This document shows positions 18,656-27,264 of a stretch of 64,000 nt of DNA, piece by piece; position 1 is the first letter of the stretch, and each line of letters opens with the position of its first letter. The translations under genes were made by a program, and so were the position numbers. The notes under the pieces were generated by a model. That model was not told the origin of the DNA. It did not search any database and saw only the letters and a list, made by a program, of their open reading frames with translations. Origin of the DNA: Polycladomyces abyssicola (GTDB taxonomy: Bacteria > Bacillota > Bacilli > Thermoactinomycetales > JIR-001); assembly GCF_018326425.1 (NCBI RefSeq), contig NZ_AP024601.1, positions 1,414,001-1,478,000 of the forward strand, written 5' to 3'.

Positions 18656-20292
18656 CATACCCATCAAGGTTAAGCTGATACAAAAAAGATGAATGGATAT
18701 TACTTTTATAAAAGTTTAATTTATACAGTAGTTGAATGTGCCGAACAAACCGGAGGGATTGTTTTTTTAATCAAGCAGCTTTGACGGTCTTTTTAGTATA
18801 ATCGTATACGACACCCAGAATATCAAAAACTGTTTTTTTCTCATAGCGGTGAGATTTTCGCCCATTCTTTTCTATTAAATAGAAGAGGCGAATCAGAATC
18901 TTTGATAACTCTTGGGTGTTTTCTTGTATCGACTGATGAATCAATAAAAAATAGCTTTGAATCATATAGAAGGCCTTGTATTCACTCAACTCTTTACGCT
19001 TCTTGCGAAGCAAGAGTTCTCTCATGCGAAACATGGTAGAAGAGCATAAGAAGATAGCGATCAGCTGACCATAGAGATAGCATCCCATTCGTTCATTTTT
19101 AATGTCTTTACAGTGATCGATCTTGAAAATCGATTTCCAAGTTTTAAACAGAATCTCGACCTGCCATCTCAGCGAGTATAGGTCATGAACTTGTTCCTTC
19201 GGAACAAGTTCCCAAGGGATGTTGGTGATATATGTATTGATTTCAGTCAAACGTTTGCTACGCTCTGAGTATGTCATTCCTTTTTTCTTCTCTTTATAGG
19301 CTTGGTCCTTTCTTCTTTTCTTGACTTGTTCTTCCGTTAGTCGATAGAGGATGACTCTAGCAGGTAGTTTCTTGTCCCTGCCGATATAAGCATTTGGAAT
19401 CTCCAGTGTTTCACCTGGTTGCATGTCATTCATGATCTCTTCTAAATCTAGTAGGATATATTCCGTTTGTTTCTTGATCGATCCATCTTTAAAATACTCG
19501 GGAGCTGGATTCTTTTTGTATATCTTGTTATTGAGCTTTAGACGGGACACATAGAAAACACCCCTTTGATCCATCTGATCCAGATCCACGAGTGAGAAGT
19601 ATCCTAAGTCACGGATACATAGGTCACCAGGTCTAAGAGTATCTAGGCAAGTTGTACCAAATGTTTTATCATTATTTTTTCCAGGTTCCACTTGAAGATT
19701 CAGAAACTGACCACTGTGTAACTCATATTCCAATTGAATTTTGACACCTGCTGTATGACCACAACCTCCTGCTCCTGGATAATCTTCCTTAAACGAATCT
19801 GGTATTTGAAAGGTCGTCGAATCAAGAATGCGGATACGCTGAAACAGTGATAAAAGCTTGCTTGAAATGGGGGTTATTGATCCTATTTCTGATTTCAACA
19901 AAAGAGTAAACAGGCTTTGAAGAAATTTCACTGCATGACTTTTGAAACGTTGATTGAGCCCTTCAGGGCTCATCAGTACTCCATTCGAAGCTTCTAGTTG
20001 ACTACATAGTTTGTTTAGGGAAGTGCTAGCAATATTTCGACTCACCCAAACACACAAAGTCACTAAGTCTATTGCACGGTATTTACTCTTCCTTTGAACG
20101 AATCCCTTTTCTTTTGCCAACTGCTCAAGAGCAGCTGATGATAAATGTTTTTGTAATTCTTCCGCAAATAGGTTTAGTTCATGTTGAATCGGAAGATTCA
20201 TTGCGAAACGCCATCCTTTCCTATATTCCTATAGAAAGAATAGCGTTTTTCTGATGTTAAGACTATTCTATTTTCTTGGCTTGATGGCGATG
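18656..20292 (-). mobile_element. IS4-family (IS231-like) insertion sequence
   Basis: A 1637-bp IS, the normal IS231 size, read from the right end at 20292. Its left end CATACCCATCAAG and right end CATCGCCATCAAG are inverted repeats with scattered mismatches. No direct repeat flanks this IS alone, which supports its being half of the larger cassette. Confidence 0.8.
18771..20201 (-). CDS. IS4-family (IS231-like) transposase
   Basis: Full-length DDE transposase of 476 residues. Catalytic residues: Asp127 in RILDSTTFQ, Asp198 in CIRDLGYFS and Glu349 within the IS4 signature Y-2-R-3-E-6-K (Tyr342, Arg345, Glu349, Lys356; [15 protein letters not shown]). A long Lys-rich insertion separates the second and third acidic residues, as in IS231. 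The frame is intact, so the element may still be active. Base composition is lower in GC than the neighbouring core genes. Confidence 0.95.
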   Translation of the reverse strand: MNLPIQHELNLFAEELQKHLSSAALEQLAKEKGFVQRKSKYRAIDLVTLCVWVSRNIASTSLNKLCSQLEASNGVLMSPEGLNQRFKSHAVKFLQSLFTLLLKSEIGSITPISSKLLSLFQRIRILDSTTFQIPDSFKEDYPGAGGCGHTAGVKIQLEYELHSGQFLNLQVEPGKNNDKTFGTTCLDTLRPGDLCIRDLGYFSLVDLDQMDQRGVFYVSRLKLNNKIYKKNPAPEYFKDGSIKKQTEYILLDLEEIMNDMQPGETLEIPNAYIGRDKKLPARVILYRLTEEQVKKRRKDQAYKEKKKGMTYSERSKRLTEINTYITNIPWELVPKEQVHDLYSLRWQVEILFKTWKSIFKIDHCKDIKNERMGCYLYGQLIAIFLCSSTMFRMRELLLRKKRKELSEYKAFYMIQSYFLLIHQSIQENTQELSKILIRLFYLIEKNGRKSHRYEKKTVFDILGVVYDYTKKTVKAA

Positions 20293-20409
20293 GGGTATGG
20301 CAACCAAAAGCGAAATATAGGGCCAGATGCAAGGCAGCCCCTCAGCGTCTTCACTTTTCCTCTACTGGGATTATTGTCCCAGGATTCTGTTTATCGCCGT
20401 GAATTTATT

Positions 20410-20907
20410 TCAGGATTGTCCGTATGACCGCTTAGCCGGCCAAGATCCTTGAAGTTTGCAGATTTGTATGATTTGTCCGGTGTGATACGCATCGTGAAGA
20501 ATGAGACTGTATAACCACATGCCGACAGGGTGTTTCGAAACTTCGCGCTCCAAGTCGTAACTGCTGTACCCAGCAATGATGTTGCGAATCGATTGATGTA
20601 CGTCGTCCAGTTTCTTAACAGATTCTTCCCAAGCGGACGGTTCCACGGAAGTGACGGCAAATGTGTCGTCGTTTGTCAAGCCTTGAGGATACTCGGTTTC
20701 TTCACCCGTTAGAAACTTCAGGAACCATTCCTTGTAAAACGTCAAATGGCGAACGTTCTCCCAGATCGTATGGATCGGCGCGCCTTCAGGCTTCCAATTC
20801 GCTTGCTCCGCCGTAACGCCTTTGAGCGTATCGGCCAACGGCGGATACCAGTCTTCTTTGTCGTAACCAATTTCCCATCCGTGCAGTAAAAATGCTTTCT
20901 TGTCCAT
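20410..20907 (-). CDS. DinB-family protein (cassette passenger)
   Basis: A 165-residue four-helix DinB/YfiT-like protein. The metal-binding histidine triad is visible as HLTFYKEW near residue 54 and HDAYHTGQI near residue 138. Members are metal-dependent hydrolases or thiol transferases (bacillithiol or mycothiol S-transferases), mostly with unknown substrates. The start follows AGGAGG. It is the only complete gene between the IS and the right mini-element, so it moved with the cassette; a detoxification role is plausible but not shown. Confidence 0.88.
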   Translation of the reverse strand: MDKKAFLLHGWEIGYDKEDWYPPLADTLKGVTAEQANWKPEGAPIHTIWENVRHLTFYKEWFLKFLTGEETEYPQGLTNDDTFAVTSVEPSAWEESVKKLDDVHQSIRNIIAGYSSYDLEREVSKHPVGMWLYSLILHDAYHTGQIIQICKLQGSWPAKRSYGQS

Positions 20908-21123
20908 ACGATTCCTCCTGAAATAAAAATATGTAACGACTAAAAATTAAATTGATAGTTACAACATAGTATCACATGCGGCCAGAAGGAGTACCCACCG
21001 ATAAATGTACTCAGATATAGAAAAGTTTATGTCCTAAAATTACATGTATCTCCCCCGAACCCCTATAGAGGCTCAGAATAATTATTTTTGTTTTTTATCT
21101 AACTCCCGTGGTGGGGTAGTACC

Positions 21124-21242
21124 CATGCCCATCAAGCTAAGCAAAATGGATACCCCCAAAACGAGAAAATGAGCTTCTTTGTTACAAGAAAGCCCAAAAT
21201 TTCGTTCTGGGGGTACTATAAAACTTTAACTTGATAGGCATG
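21124..21242. mobile_element. 119-bp IS231-type mini-element (MITE) forming the right cassette end
   Basis: The left end CATGCCCATCAAGCTAAGC and the right end (reverse complement) CATGCCTATCAAGTTAAAG match, and the inverted similarity continues inward to TACCCCCA-AACGA, about 45 bp each side. There is no coding capacity. The left flank GGGTAGTACCC fits the IS231 target pattern GGG-N5-CCC, suggesting a separate insertion before the composite moved. Confidence 0.75.
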
Positions 21243-21253
21243 GGGAAGGAACA
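21243..21253. repeat. 11-bp target duplication, right copy
   Basis: Exact copy of the left flank GGGAAGGAACA, starting at the first base outside the right terminal repeat. Confidence 0.85.
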
Positions 21254-21326
21254 GCTTTCCCTGGCAAATAGAAACCGGCTCCTGATCATGGTTTGTCAGC
21301 AATTAGGCGGGTAATTCCCACTGGTC

Positions 21327-22037
21327 TTACACCCCGACGAAACCGCCGAACAGTTGAATCATCCAAACCGTGATCTTAGACATCAGGTTGAAGTACAACA
21401 ATACTCCCAATATGACCATCACACCTCCGCCTACTTTCATGATGCGTGCGGAGTGGCGCAGGATCCAACGTGTTCGGCCTAAGAAAAAAGCCATGACAAA
21501 AAACGGGATGGCAAAACCGAGCGTGTATGCAGTAATGTAACTCAGTCCCGCACTGGGGTTGGAGGCGGACAGCATCAACACGGAAGCGAAAATTGGCCCG
21601 ACGCACGGTGTCCAGCCGGCGGCGAAACCGATGCCAATCAACGTGGAACCGAGGTAGCCCATCCTGCGGCTCGAGATTTCCAGTCGTTTTTCCCGCATGA
21701 GAAAAGCGGGTTGAAACACTCCCATCAGGAACAAGCCCATCACCGCAATCAATACAGCACCCAGCATGCGGATGGTTTCTTTGTAATCCTCAAAAAACTG
21801 TCCAAGCCGAGTGGCTGAAAAACCAAGGGCGTAAAAAATGATGGAAAAGCCCAAGATGAAAAATAATGTGTGTGAGGCCACTGCCCGCCGAACATTGGCC
21901 GTCCGATTTTCTCTGAGTTCACTTACCGAGATTCCCGTGATGTAAGACAGATACGACGGATACAGCGGGAGACAGCATGGTGAGATGAACGACAGCGCTC
22001 CCGCGCCAAAAGCCAGCCACCAAGACAAATCCGACAT
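21327..22037 (-). CDS. ccdA: Cytochrome c biogenesis / thiol-disulfide membrane protein CcdA
   Basis: A 236-residue membrane protein with about six TM helices. The redox motif is in LSFISPCCLPLYPSYLSYITG and the second half carries GFAAGWTPCVGPIFASVL, so both electron-transfer cysteines are present. It moves reducing power from cytosolic thioredoxin to extracytoplasmic ResA-like proteins. It follows the thioredoxin-like gene by 4 bp with a GGAGGG site, forming a two-gene operon. Confidence 0.92.
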   Translation of the reverse strand: MSDLSWWLAFGAGALSFISPCCLPLYPSYLSYITGISVSELRENRTANVRRAVASHTLFFILGFSIIFYALGFSATRLGQFFEDYKETIRMLGAVLIAVMGLFLMGVFQPAFLMREKRLEISSRRMGYLGSTLIGIGFAAGWTPCVGPIFASVLMLSASNPSAGLSYITAYTLGFAIPFFVMAFFLGRTRWILRHSARIMKVGGGVMVILGVLLYFNLMSKITVWMIQLFGGFVGV

Positions 22038-22041
22038 TTTC

Positions 22042-22659
22042 TCATCCCTCCGGTCGGGTTAAAGAGTCCAGTACACGCTTCACTTCCTGCGAAGTGACGG
22101 GCCCTGTTTTCTTCCATACGATCACGCCTTTGGCGTCCACGATATAGGTTGTTGGGAGCCCCAAGGCAACATATTTTTCCGTCACTTCTCCCGTCTTGTC
22201 TTTCAGCACGGGAAAGGTCAACCCATATTGTTTGAGAAAGCCAGAAACATCGGCTTCACTGCCCTCCTGATACGTGGAATTCACGATAAAAAAGTCCACC
22301 CGATTCTTGTATTGCTGGTATATGGATTGCAACGTAGGCATTTCCTCTCGGCACGGTGGGCACCACGTCGCCCAAAAATTGATCAGGGCGGGTTTGCCGT
22401 TCCGCTTGGACAGGTCCATCTTATGTCCGTCCAAAGTTGGCAAAGCAAAGACGGGAGCGCGATCGCCTTTTTGCAAACCTGGCTCCTCCTGGGCGGGCGT
22501 TTGATTTATCTTTGGCTTCTGTACTTGCGTCGAGGACGATGCTTGCGCCGACTGATCGGAACGATCCTTTTTCCCGCCGTGCCAGAAGGCCCCGATCAGC
22601 GCGGCGACGATCACAAGCCCGATCACTCCGTTTTTCCAAGCGTTCGTTTGCCGAGACAT
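22042..22659 (-). CDS. Membrane-anchored thiol-disulfide oxidoreductase (ResA/TlpA-like)
   Basis: A 205-residue protein: N-terminal anchor (GVIGLVIVAALIGAFWH), a Gln/Ser-rich linker, then an AhpC/TSA-thioredoxin domain with active site FWATWCPPCREEMPT and the cis-Pro loop GLPTTYIVD. It reduces disulfides in apocytochrome c or another exported substrate, with electrons from CcdA. The ATG at 22659 is 7 bp after AGGAGG; an ATG 21 bp upstream overlaps that site. Whether it is ResA (cytochromes) or StoA (spore cortex) cannot be told from sequence alone. Confidence 0.88.
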   Translation of the reverse strand: MSRQTNAWKNGVIGLVIVAALIGAFWHGGKKDRSDQSAQASSSTQVQKPKINQTPAQEEPGLQKGDRAPVFALPTLDGHKMDLSKRNGKPALINFWATWCPPCREEMPTLQSIYQQYKNRVDFFIVNSTYQEGSEADVSGFLKQYGLTFPVLKDKTGEVTEKYVALGLPTTYIVDAKGVIVWKKTGPVTSQEVKRVLDSLTRPEG

Positions 22660-22771
22660 CTTTGCGCCTCCTCTATACATCTAGCCTTTGTTACGTGACA
22701 GCAGTAAATCGTAGATGCTCACGGGATATCCTCACAAATGGATGCCATGAGAAAAAAGGGGATGGCTCCCC

Positions 22772-23174
22772 TTAAAAATCGATCATTTTATCCTTGGCGG
22801 TCATCTTACCAGCCATAGTCCGTTCAGCGATAAAAGTCCGCTCCATCTCCGCAAACAGCCCCAGTATGGTGACCATTGCTTTGGTCATAATGTCGTTACT
22901 CAGTCGAGTATCGATCCCATGACAAAGACTGACTAGATGAATTTCCCAATCTTGAAATAACTCATATGTGCATACCACGTCCGTAATGGATCGAGACAAC
23001 GACGGTATCCCCCGGCTGTATCAGATCCATCAGCCGGCGAAACTCGGAGCGGTCCGTAATGTTCTTGCCGGATGCTTTCTCTCGGAATAGTTCATCTACC
23101 CCGAACCTTTCTAACTCCTTTATCTGAATTTCCAAGTCCTGATGCACCGCGGACACCCGTGTGTATCCATACAC
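22772..23174 (-). pseudogene. Serine recombinase (resolvase/invertase) remnant
   Basis: The N-terminal catalytic domain is recognisable: VYGYTRVSAVHQDLEIQIKEL (with the serine nucleophile) and DRSEFRRLMDLIQPGDTVVV. Near 22990 a short deletion removes the expected SLDR segment and shifts the frame; the second frame continues RSITDVVCTYELFQ and GLFAEMERTFIAERT. The C-terminal DNA-binding domain is missing. The gene is inactive. Confidence 0.85.
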
Positions 23175-23534
23175 TTTTTCTGATGTTTTTACCGAAATGT
23201 CCCGACCCGTTCTCTTGTCGGTGTAATGTGTTCTTTGATCGCGATGTGGATGATCTTTTTGATTGAGGGTTTGGGTGCCATTTTGACCAAGGTGATGGAG
23301 ACTCCCCGATTCCTTCGGGTACAATCTCTTTTTCCACCAGGAATGAAAGGGCGAACCCGTTCCAGCCCTGGGCCAAAGTGCCGACAAGTAGGATAGGAGA
23401 TGGTGAGAATGAGATCGGATACAGGGACACACGATCCGTTTGAAAAGAGACCTGTAAAACTGTTTTCACTTCATCCGTATCCTTTTGGCGATTTGAATCG
23501 TTTATATGGTGTCAAAGGAAAGGAGGGCGATCAA

Positions 23535-24263
23535 GTGTTTAACACTAATGACTCAATGCGGTCGTCTGAAGGATCTGAATCGGATGTCCATGAACGCCTC
23601 TCGACCCTTCGTGACCACTTGCTCCGTTACTGTGAGTTCCTAAGCGGATCCCGTCACGAGGCAGAAGATGTGGTTCAGACGACTCTAATCAAAGCACTTC
23701 CGGTCCTAAAAGGGGCAGAAAAGCATCCAAATGTTTCTGCATTGCTACGGCGTATCGCAAAAAACACGTGGCTGGATCACGTTCGTAAACAGAGAAAGTT
23801 TCGGCCATACAATCCTATGGAACTGTACGCAGTCTGCGGTTCCATGCCACCAGAGGATCGATTGGAAGTGGAAGCGGCATTACAAGTGATTCAACAACTT
23901 ACTGCGCAGCAGCGAGCTGTCTTTCTTTTATGTGAGGTTTTCGAGTACACGGATAGAGAAGCCGGAGAACTCCTCGGAATGAACCGAGGTGCCGTGAAAG
24001 CGACTCTACATCGTGCGAAAGTACGATTAATTTCTATGAAAGAGCTCCTGCCTGAAAGAGACGACGGCGTGCAGAATGAGATTCTACAAGCGTACGTTGC
24101 AGCATTTTATGCAGCCGACATAACGACACTAATGCATCTATGCCAGGGTGGGATACTCGATCCGGTGCATGCAACCAGCAAAGTCCTGACATTCGCTCAA
24201 AGACAAACGAATGCGAGAAGGACAAACGGCGGAACTCAGATGTCCATTTTGGCAGCAGCGTAA
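23535..24263 (+). CDS. ECF-type RNA polymerase sigma factor
   Basis: A 242-residue sigma-70 family protein. Region 2 is [30 protein letters not shown], and region 4 is [41 protein letters not shown]. After region 4 about 60 residues begin like a SnoaL-type extension ([16 protein letters not shown]) but stop early, so the extension looks shortened. No anti-sigma gene is adjacent. The GTG at 23535 follows AGGAGGG with 7-bp spacing. The next genes are clpP and a dehydrogenase in the same direction, 28 bp apart or less, so they are probably one operon. Confidence 0.85.
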   Translation: MFNTNDSMRSSEGSESDVHERLSTLRDHLLRYCEFLSGSRHEAEDVVQTTLIKALPVLKGAEKHPNVSALLRRIAKNTWLDHVRKQRKFRPYNPMELYAVCGSMPPEDRLEVEAALQVIQQLTAQQRAVFLLCEVFEYTDREAGELLGMNRGAVKATLHRAKVRLISMKELLPERDDGVQNEILQAYVAAFYAADITTLMHLCQGGILDPVHATSKVLTFAQRQTNARRTNGGTQMSILAAA

Positions 24264-24291
24264 CGTCTGGCATCAAAAGGGGGGCTTGTTT

Positions 24292-24867
24292 ATGGGACTC
24301 ATTCCGTACGTGATCGAGCAAACCAGCCGAGGTGAGCGAAGTTACGATATCTACTCACGACTTCTGAAAGACCGGATTGTCATCGTGGGCTCAGCCATTG
24401 ATGATGACCTGGCAAACTCGGTCGTGGCACAACTGCTATTCCTTGCCGCAGATGATCCAGAAAAGGACATTCAAATGTATATCAATAGCCCTGGTGGGTT
24501 GGTCACAGCCGGCTTCGCCATCTACGACACGATGCAGCACATCAAACCCGACGTATCCACCATCTGTGTCGGGATGGCGGCGAGCTTTGGTGCCGTTTTA
24601 CTGACAGCGGGCGCCAAGAGCAAGCGGTTTGCACTTTCAAACAGTGAGGTCATGATTCACCAGCCACTCGGCGGGGCGAGAGGTCAGGCTTCTGACATTA
24701 AGATTCATGCCGACTGGATGCTCAAAACTCGGGAGAAAATCAATCGGACCCTGGCGAAGCATACTGGGCAAACAGTGGAACGGATTGCGACGGATACGGA
24801 TAGGGATCGGTTCATGAGTGCAGAGGATGCGAAGACCTACGGCCTGATCGACGATGTGATTGTTTGA
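24292..24867 (+). CDS. clpP: ClpP-type ATP-dependent protease proteolytic subunit (paralogue)
   Basis: A 191-residue ClpP with the triad Ser98 (GMAASFGA), His123 ([11 protein letters not shown]) and Asp172 (DTDRDRF). The N-terminal [22 protein letters not shown] and the length are normal for housekeeping ClpP. Its position in an accessory operon with an ECF sigma factor suggests a second, conditionally expressed copy; the main clpP would be elsewhere. No Clp ATPase is present here, so it would depend on host ClpX/ClpC. Confidence 0.93.
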   Translation: MGLIPYVIEQTSRGERSYDIYSRLLKDRIVIVGSAIDDDLANSVVAQLLFLAADDPEKDIQMYINSPGGLVTAGFAIYDTMQHIKPDVSTICVGMAASFGAVLLTAGAKSKRFALSNSEVMIHQPLGGARGQASDIKIHADWMLKTREKINRTLAKHTGQTVERIATDTDRDRFMSAEDAKTYGLIDDVIV

Positions 24868-24894
24868 TAGACAAATAGAAATGGAGATGCGGAT

Positions 24895-25893
24895 ATGCGA
24901 ATTCTGATTTTGGGCGGCACGGAGTTCTTAGGACGTCACTTGGTTGAAGCGGCACTTGCGAAGGGGCACGAAGTGACGCTGTTTAACCGAGGAAAATCCA
25001 ATCCACATTTGTTTCCGGACGTGGAGAAGCTGCGGGGCGACCGGGACGGAAACTTGGATGCGCTTCGTGGACGGTACTGGGATGCAGTGATTGACCCGAG
25101 CGGCTATGTGCCACGGATCGTTCGGCAATCGGTCCAGTTGTTAGAAGACGCCGTGGGCCACTATACCTTTGTTTCGAGTATCTCCGTCTATGCTGACTTC
25201 ACCCAGGTCGGTATGGATGAGAACGCATCGGTTGGGAAGTTAGACGACGAAACGAACGAGGACGTAAACCGGTTCTACGGTCCGCTCAAGGCGCTCTGCG
25301 AACGTGAAGTTCAATCCGTATTCGGCGAGCGAGCACTTGTGATCAGGCCGGGGCTGATTGTTGGACCATACGACCCTACAGATCGTTTTACGTATTGGGT
25401 TCGACGGTTTTCACAAGGTGTAGAGGTTTTGGTGCCGGGGCGTCGGGATCGACCAATTCAATTCATCGATGTTAGGGACTTAGCCAAGTGGATGATCACG
25501 ATGGTAGAGCGACGGTCAAACGGTATTTTCAATGCAACCGGGCCAAAGGAAAAGTTCACGATGGAAGAGTTTGTTCGTGAATTGGAGAATAGTATCCCAT
25601 TGTCCGGGAGAGCAACATGGGTCAGTGAAGACTTCCTCTGGGACAAGGGTGTAAAGGAGTGGACTGAGTTGCCGCTCTGGATTTCAGATAAGAAGAATTA
25701 TCCGGGATTTCTGACGATAAACGTGAATCGGGCGAATGCTCATGGACTGACTTTCCGACCTCTCCTACAAACGATTATGGAAACCCTTCGATGGGACCAG
25801 ACACGTCCACAGGAGACGGCACTCAAGGCAGGAATGAGTCGTGAACGGGAGTCCGAGTTGTTACGGGAATGGAAGGAGTGGGATGCGAGGTGA
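24895..25893 (+). CDS. NAD-dependent epimerase/dehydratase (extended SDR)
   Basis: A 332-residue Rossmann enzyme. The cofactor motif GGTEFLGRHL is at the N-terminus, and the active-site strand is TFVSSISVYADF, where the usual YxxxK tyrosine region appears as NRFYGPLKALCE. It resembles the isoflavone-reductase-like or atypical SDR group; the substrate is unknown. It is third in the sigma-clpP operon. Its last 38 bp belong to a 121-bp inverted repeat whose other copy is at 29862-29982. Confidence 0.83.
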   Translation: MRILILGGTEFLGRHLVEAALAKGHEVTLFNRGKSNPHLFPDVEKLRGDRDGNLDALRGRYWDAVIDPSGYVPRIVRQSVQLLEDAVGHYTFVSSISVYADFTQVGMDENASVGKLDDETNEDVNRFYGPLKALCEREVQSVFGERALVIRPGLIVGPYDPTDRFTYWVRRFSQGVEVLVPGRRDRPIQFIDVRDLAKWMITMVERRSNGIFNATGPKEKFTMEEFVRELENSIPLSGRATWVSEDFLWDKGVKEWTELPLWISDKKNYPGFLTINVNRANAHGLTFRPLLQTIMETLRWDQTRPQETALKAGMSRERESELLREWKEWDAR

Positions 25894-25976
25894 AGAACGA
25901 AACCAGCTGAAAGTGGTGGCCATCTATGACATCCACGGCAATCTGCCGCCACTATGTGGCTTGGGACCGGATCCTG
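25856..25976 (+). repeat. 121-bp inverted repeat, left copy
   Basis: Exact inverted copy of 29862-29982. It contains the end of the dehydrogenase gene and the start of a phosphoesterase-like frame. The segment between the copies, 25977-29861, carries an MBL hydrolase, an alpha/beta hydrolase, a small membrane protein and a GNAT gene and could invert by recombination. Confidence 0.95.
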
Positions 25977-25981
25977 GATAA
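25883..25981 (+). pseudogene. Metallophosphoesterase N-terminal remnant
   Basis: An ATG overlapping the dehydrogenase 3' end opens a frame that reads LKVVAIYDIHGNLPPL, the first metal motif (D-x-H-G-N) of calcineurin-like phosphoesterases, and ends after 32 residues. The rest of the gene is missing. The original operon probably had a full phosphoesterase as its fourth gene. Confidence 0.65.
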
Positions 25982-26048
25982 GTCGTGGCTTCGTTGACTG
26001 GTCAGCCGGATTAGAAAGGGTTAGGAGGCAATCGACGGACACCAAAAA

Positions 26049-26081
26049 CCTGGCCCTGCGTTAAGGGCTCAGGGTTTTTTT
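26049..26081 (+). terminator. Terminator after the sigma-clpP operon
   Basis: CCTG-GCCCT pairs with AGGGC-TCAGG (one bulge) and seven T follow. Confidence 0.85.
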
Positions 26082-26160
26082 AAGAAAAGTCGCATATCGT
26101 TGGCCCAGAAAGGATGAATAAGGACATGCCTACCGTGGCAGTGACGAAGGAGAGAAAAAG

Positions 26161-26898
26161 ATGAAAATCAAGCTGATTCGTCATGCGACATTTCAGATCC
26201 GATATGCGGGGGTTGAGCTTCTCGTAGACCCCATGTTGAGCAAGGCAGGATCGCTCCCCCCTACAACTAATACCCCCAACCAACGATCCAATCCATTAGT
26301 GTCACTTCTACATCCCGATGTGATTTTGCTAACTCATTTGCACCGGGATCACTTTGATGATGAAGCAGTTAATCGTTTGCCTAAGCATATACCCATACTT
26401 TGCCAACCGCCTGATCAAGAAAGTCTACATAAGAAAGGATTTATGGATGTGCGGCCAATCAACAAACAAGTTTCTTATAAGGGAATTCGGTTTAGTCGCA
26501 CAGGTGGTCAGCATGCGACGGGAGAGATCGGGCAAAAGATGGGACCTGTTTCTGGATTTGTATTACAAGCACAGGGGGAGCCAAGCCTGTATCTGACGGG
26601 GGATACGATCTGGTGTCCCGAGGTTGAGACAGCGCTTATGACTTATCGGCCAGAGGTGGTCGTCGTCTTTGCAGGAGCGGCCCAATTTCTAACAGGAGAC
26701 CCGATTACGATGGCAAAAGAGGATGTTCGCAAGTTGCGTCAGGCCGTCCCAAACAGTGAGATCACTGTGGCTCATATGGAGGTGTGGAACCACTGTTTGT
26801 TAACAAGAGAGGAATTGAAACGTGATTTGGCTGATCAAGGGTTGATAGAAGGAGTATGGGTTCCTGAAGATGGGGAAGAAAGGGAGTTCTTCAGATAG
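26161..26898 (+). CDS. MBL-fold metal-dependent hydrolase
   Basis: A 245-residue metallo-beta-lactamase fold protein of the UlaG-like group. The zinc signature THLHRDHFDD (residues 58-67) is intact; later metal ligands are likely in GGQHATGE, LTGDTIW and AHMEVWNH. The substrate is unknown. It stands alone behind a terminator, within the segment flanked by inverted repeats. Confidence 0.85.
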   Translation: MKIKLIRHATFQIRYAGVELLVDPMLSKAGSLPPTTNTPNQRSNPLVSLLHPDVILLTHLHRDHFDDEAVNRLPKHIPILCQPPDQESLHKKGFMDVRPINKQVSYKGIRFSRTGGQHATGEIGQKMGPVSGFVLQAQGEPSLYLTGDTIWCPEVETALMTYRPEVVVVFAGAAQFLTGDPITMAKEDVRKLRQAVPNSEITVAHMEVWNHCLLTREELKRDLADQGLIEGVWVPEDGEEREFFR

Positions 26899-26967
26899 AG
26901 ATTCATGTAAAAATCTGGAGCTTTGTTCGAGGTGGTGGATAGGGAGGGCTTATTTCGGAGCTGGTCC

Positions 26968-27012
26968 TTCAGTGGAGTAGAACGGGTGGCCACGGCGGTG
27001 CCGCGATCGGCC
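26968..27012 (+). repeat. GC-rich hairpin repeat, copy A
   Basis: A 45-bp block matches 45166-45210 at 39 of 45 positions. Its centre, CGGC-GGT-GCCG flanked by GGCC on both sides, can fold into a short hairpin in both copies. The 366-bp gap 26899-27264 contains no convincing gene besides this repeat. Confidence 0.6.
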
Positions 27013-27264
27013 GACTTGGCGAGGCTGGGGAGAGGAAGATAAAAAACGGGGTGCTGAATAGGAACAAGTTCTAAGGCGGACATATCCTTCCCGAAAACCA
27101 GGCCTTGTTGTCCGTTGAAAATGTGATAGTGACGATATAAGGTGATAGTTGGGGCTGAATGAGGCTTCAACTTTGAAAAGCGAAACAAAAAGCCGGTTCA
27201 CTACTCTCTTTTAGAGTCCTTCCTTAACGACATAAATAAATGAGATTGAGGGGTAACATAGACG

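Larger units (their letters stand above)
18656..21242. mobile_element. Composite IS231-type cassette with DinB passenger gene
   Basis: The 2587-bp unit is bounded on the left by CATACCCATCAAGGTTAAG and on the right by the reverse complement of CATGCCTATCAAGTTAAAG, both IS4/IS231-type ends, and is flanked by the 11-bp direct repeat GGGAAGGAACA. Inside are a full transposase, an internal IS-like end at 20275-20292, a DinB-family gene, and a 119-bp mini-element whose two ends are again IS231-like. The exact target duplication shows that the outer ends moved together. The layout resembles the mobile insertion cassettes described for the Bacillus cereus group, here in one piece with its own transposase. 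Confidence 0.8.

Noticed and set aside
20293-21123. DinB region as an independent integron- or prophage-like insertion
   Set aside because: It is exactly enclosed by IS231-type ends and the outer 11-bp duplication explains its movement without another element.
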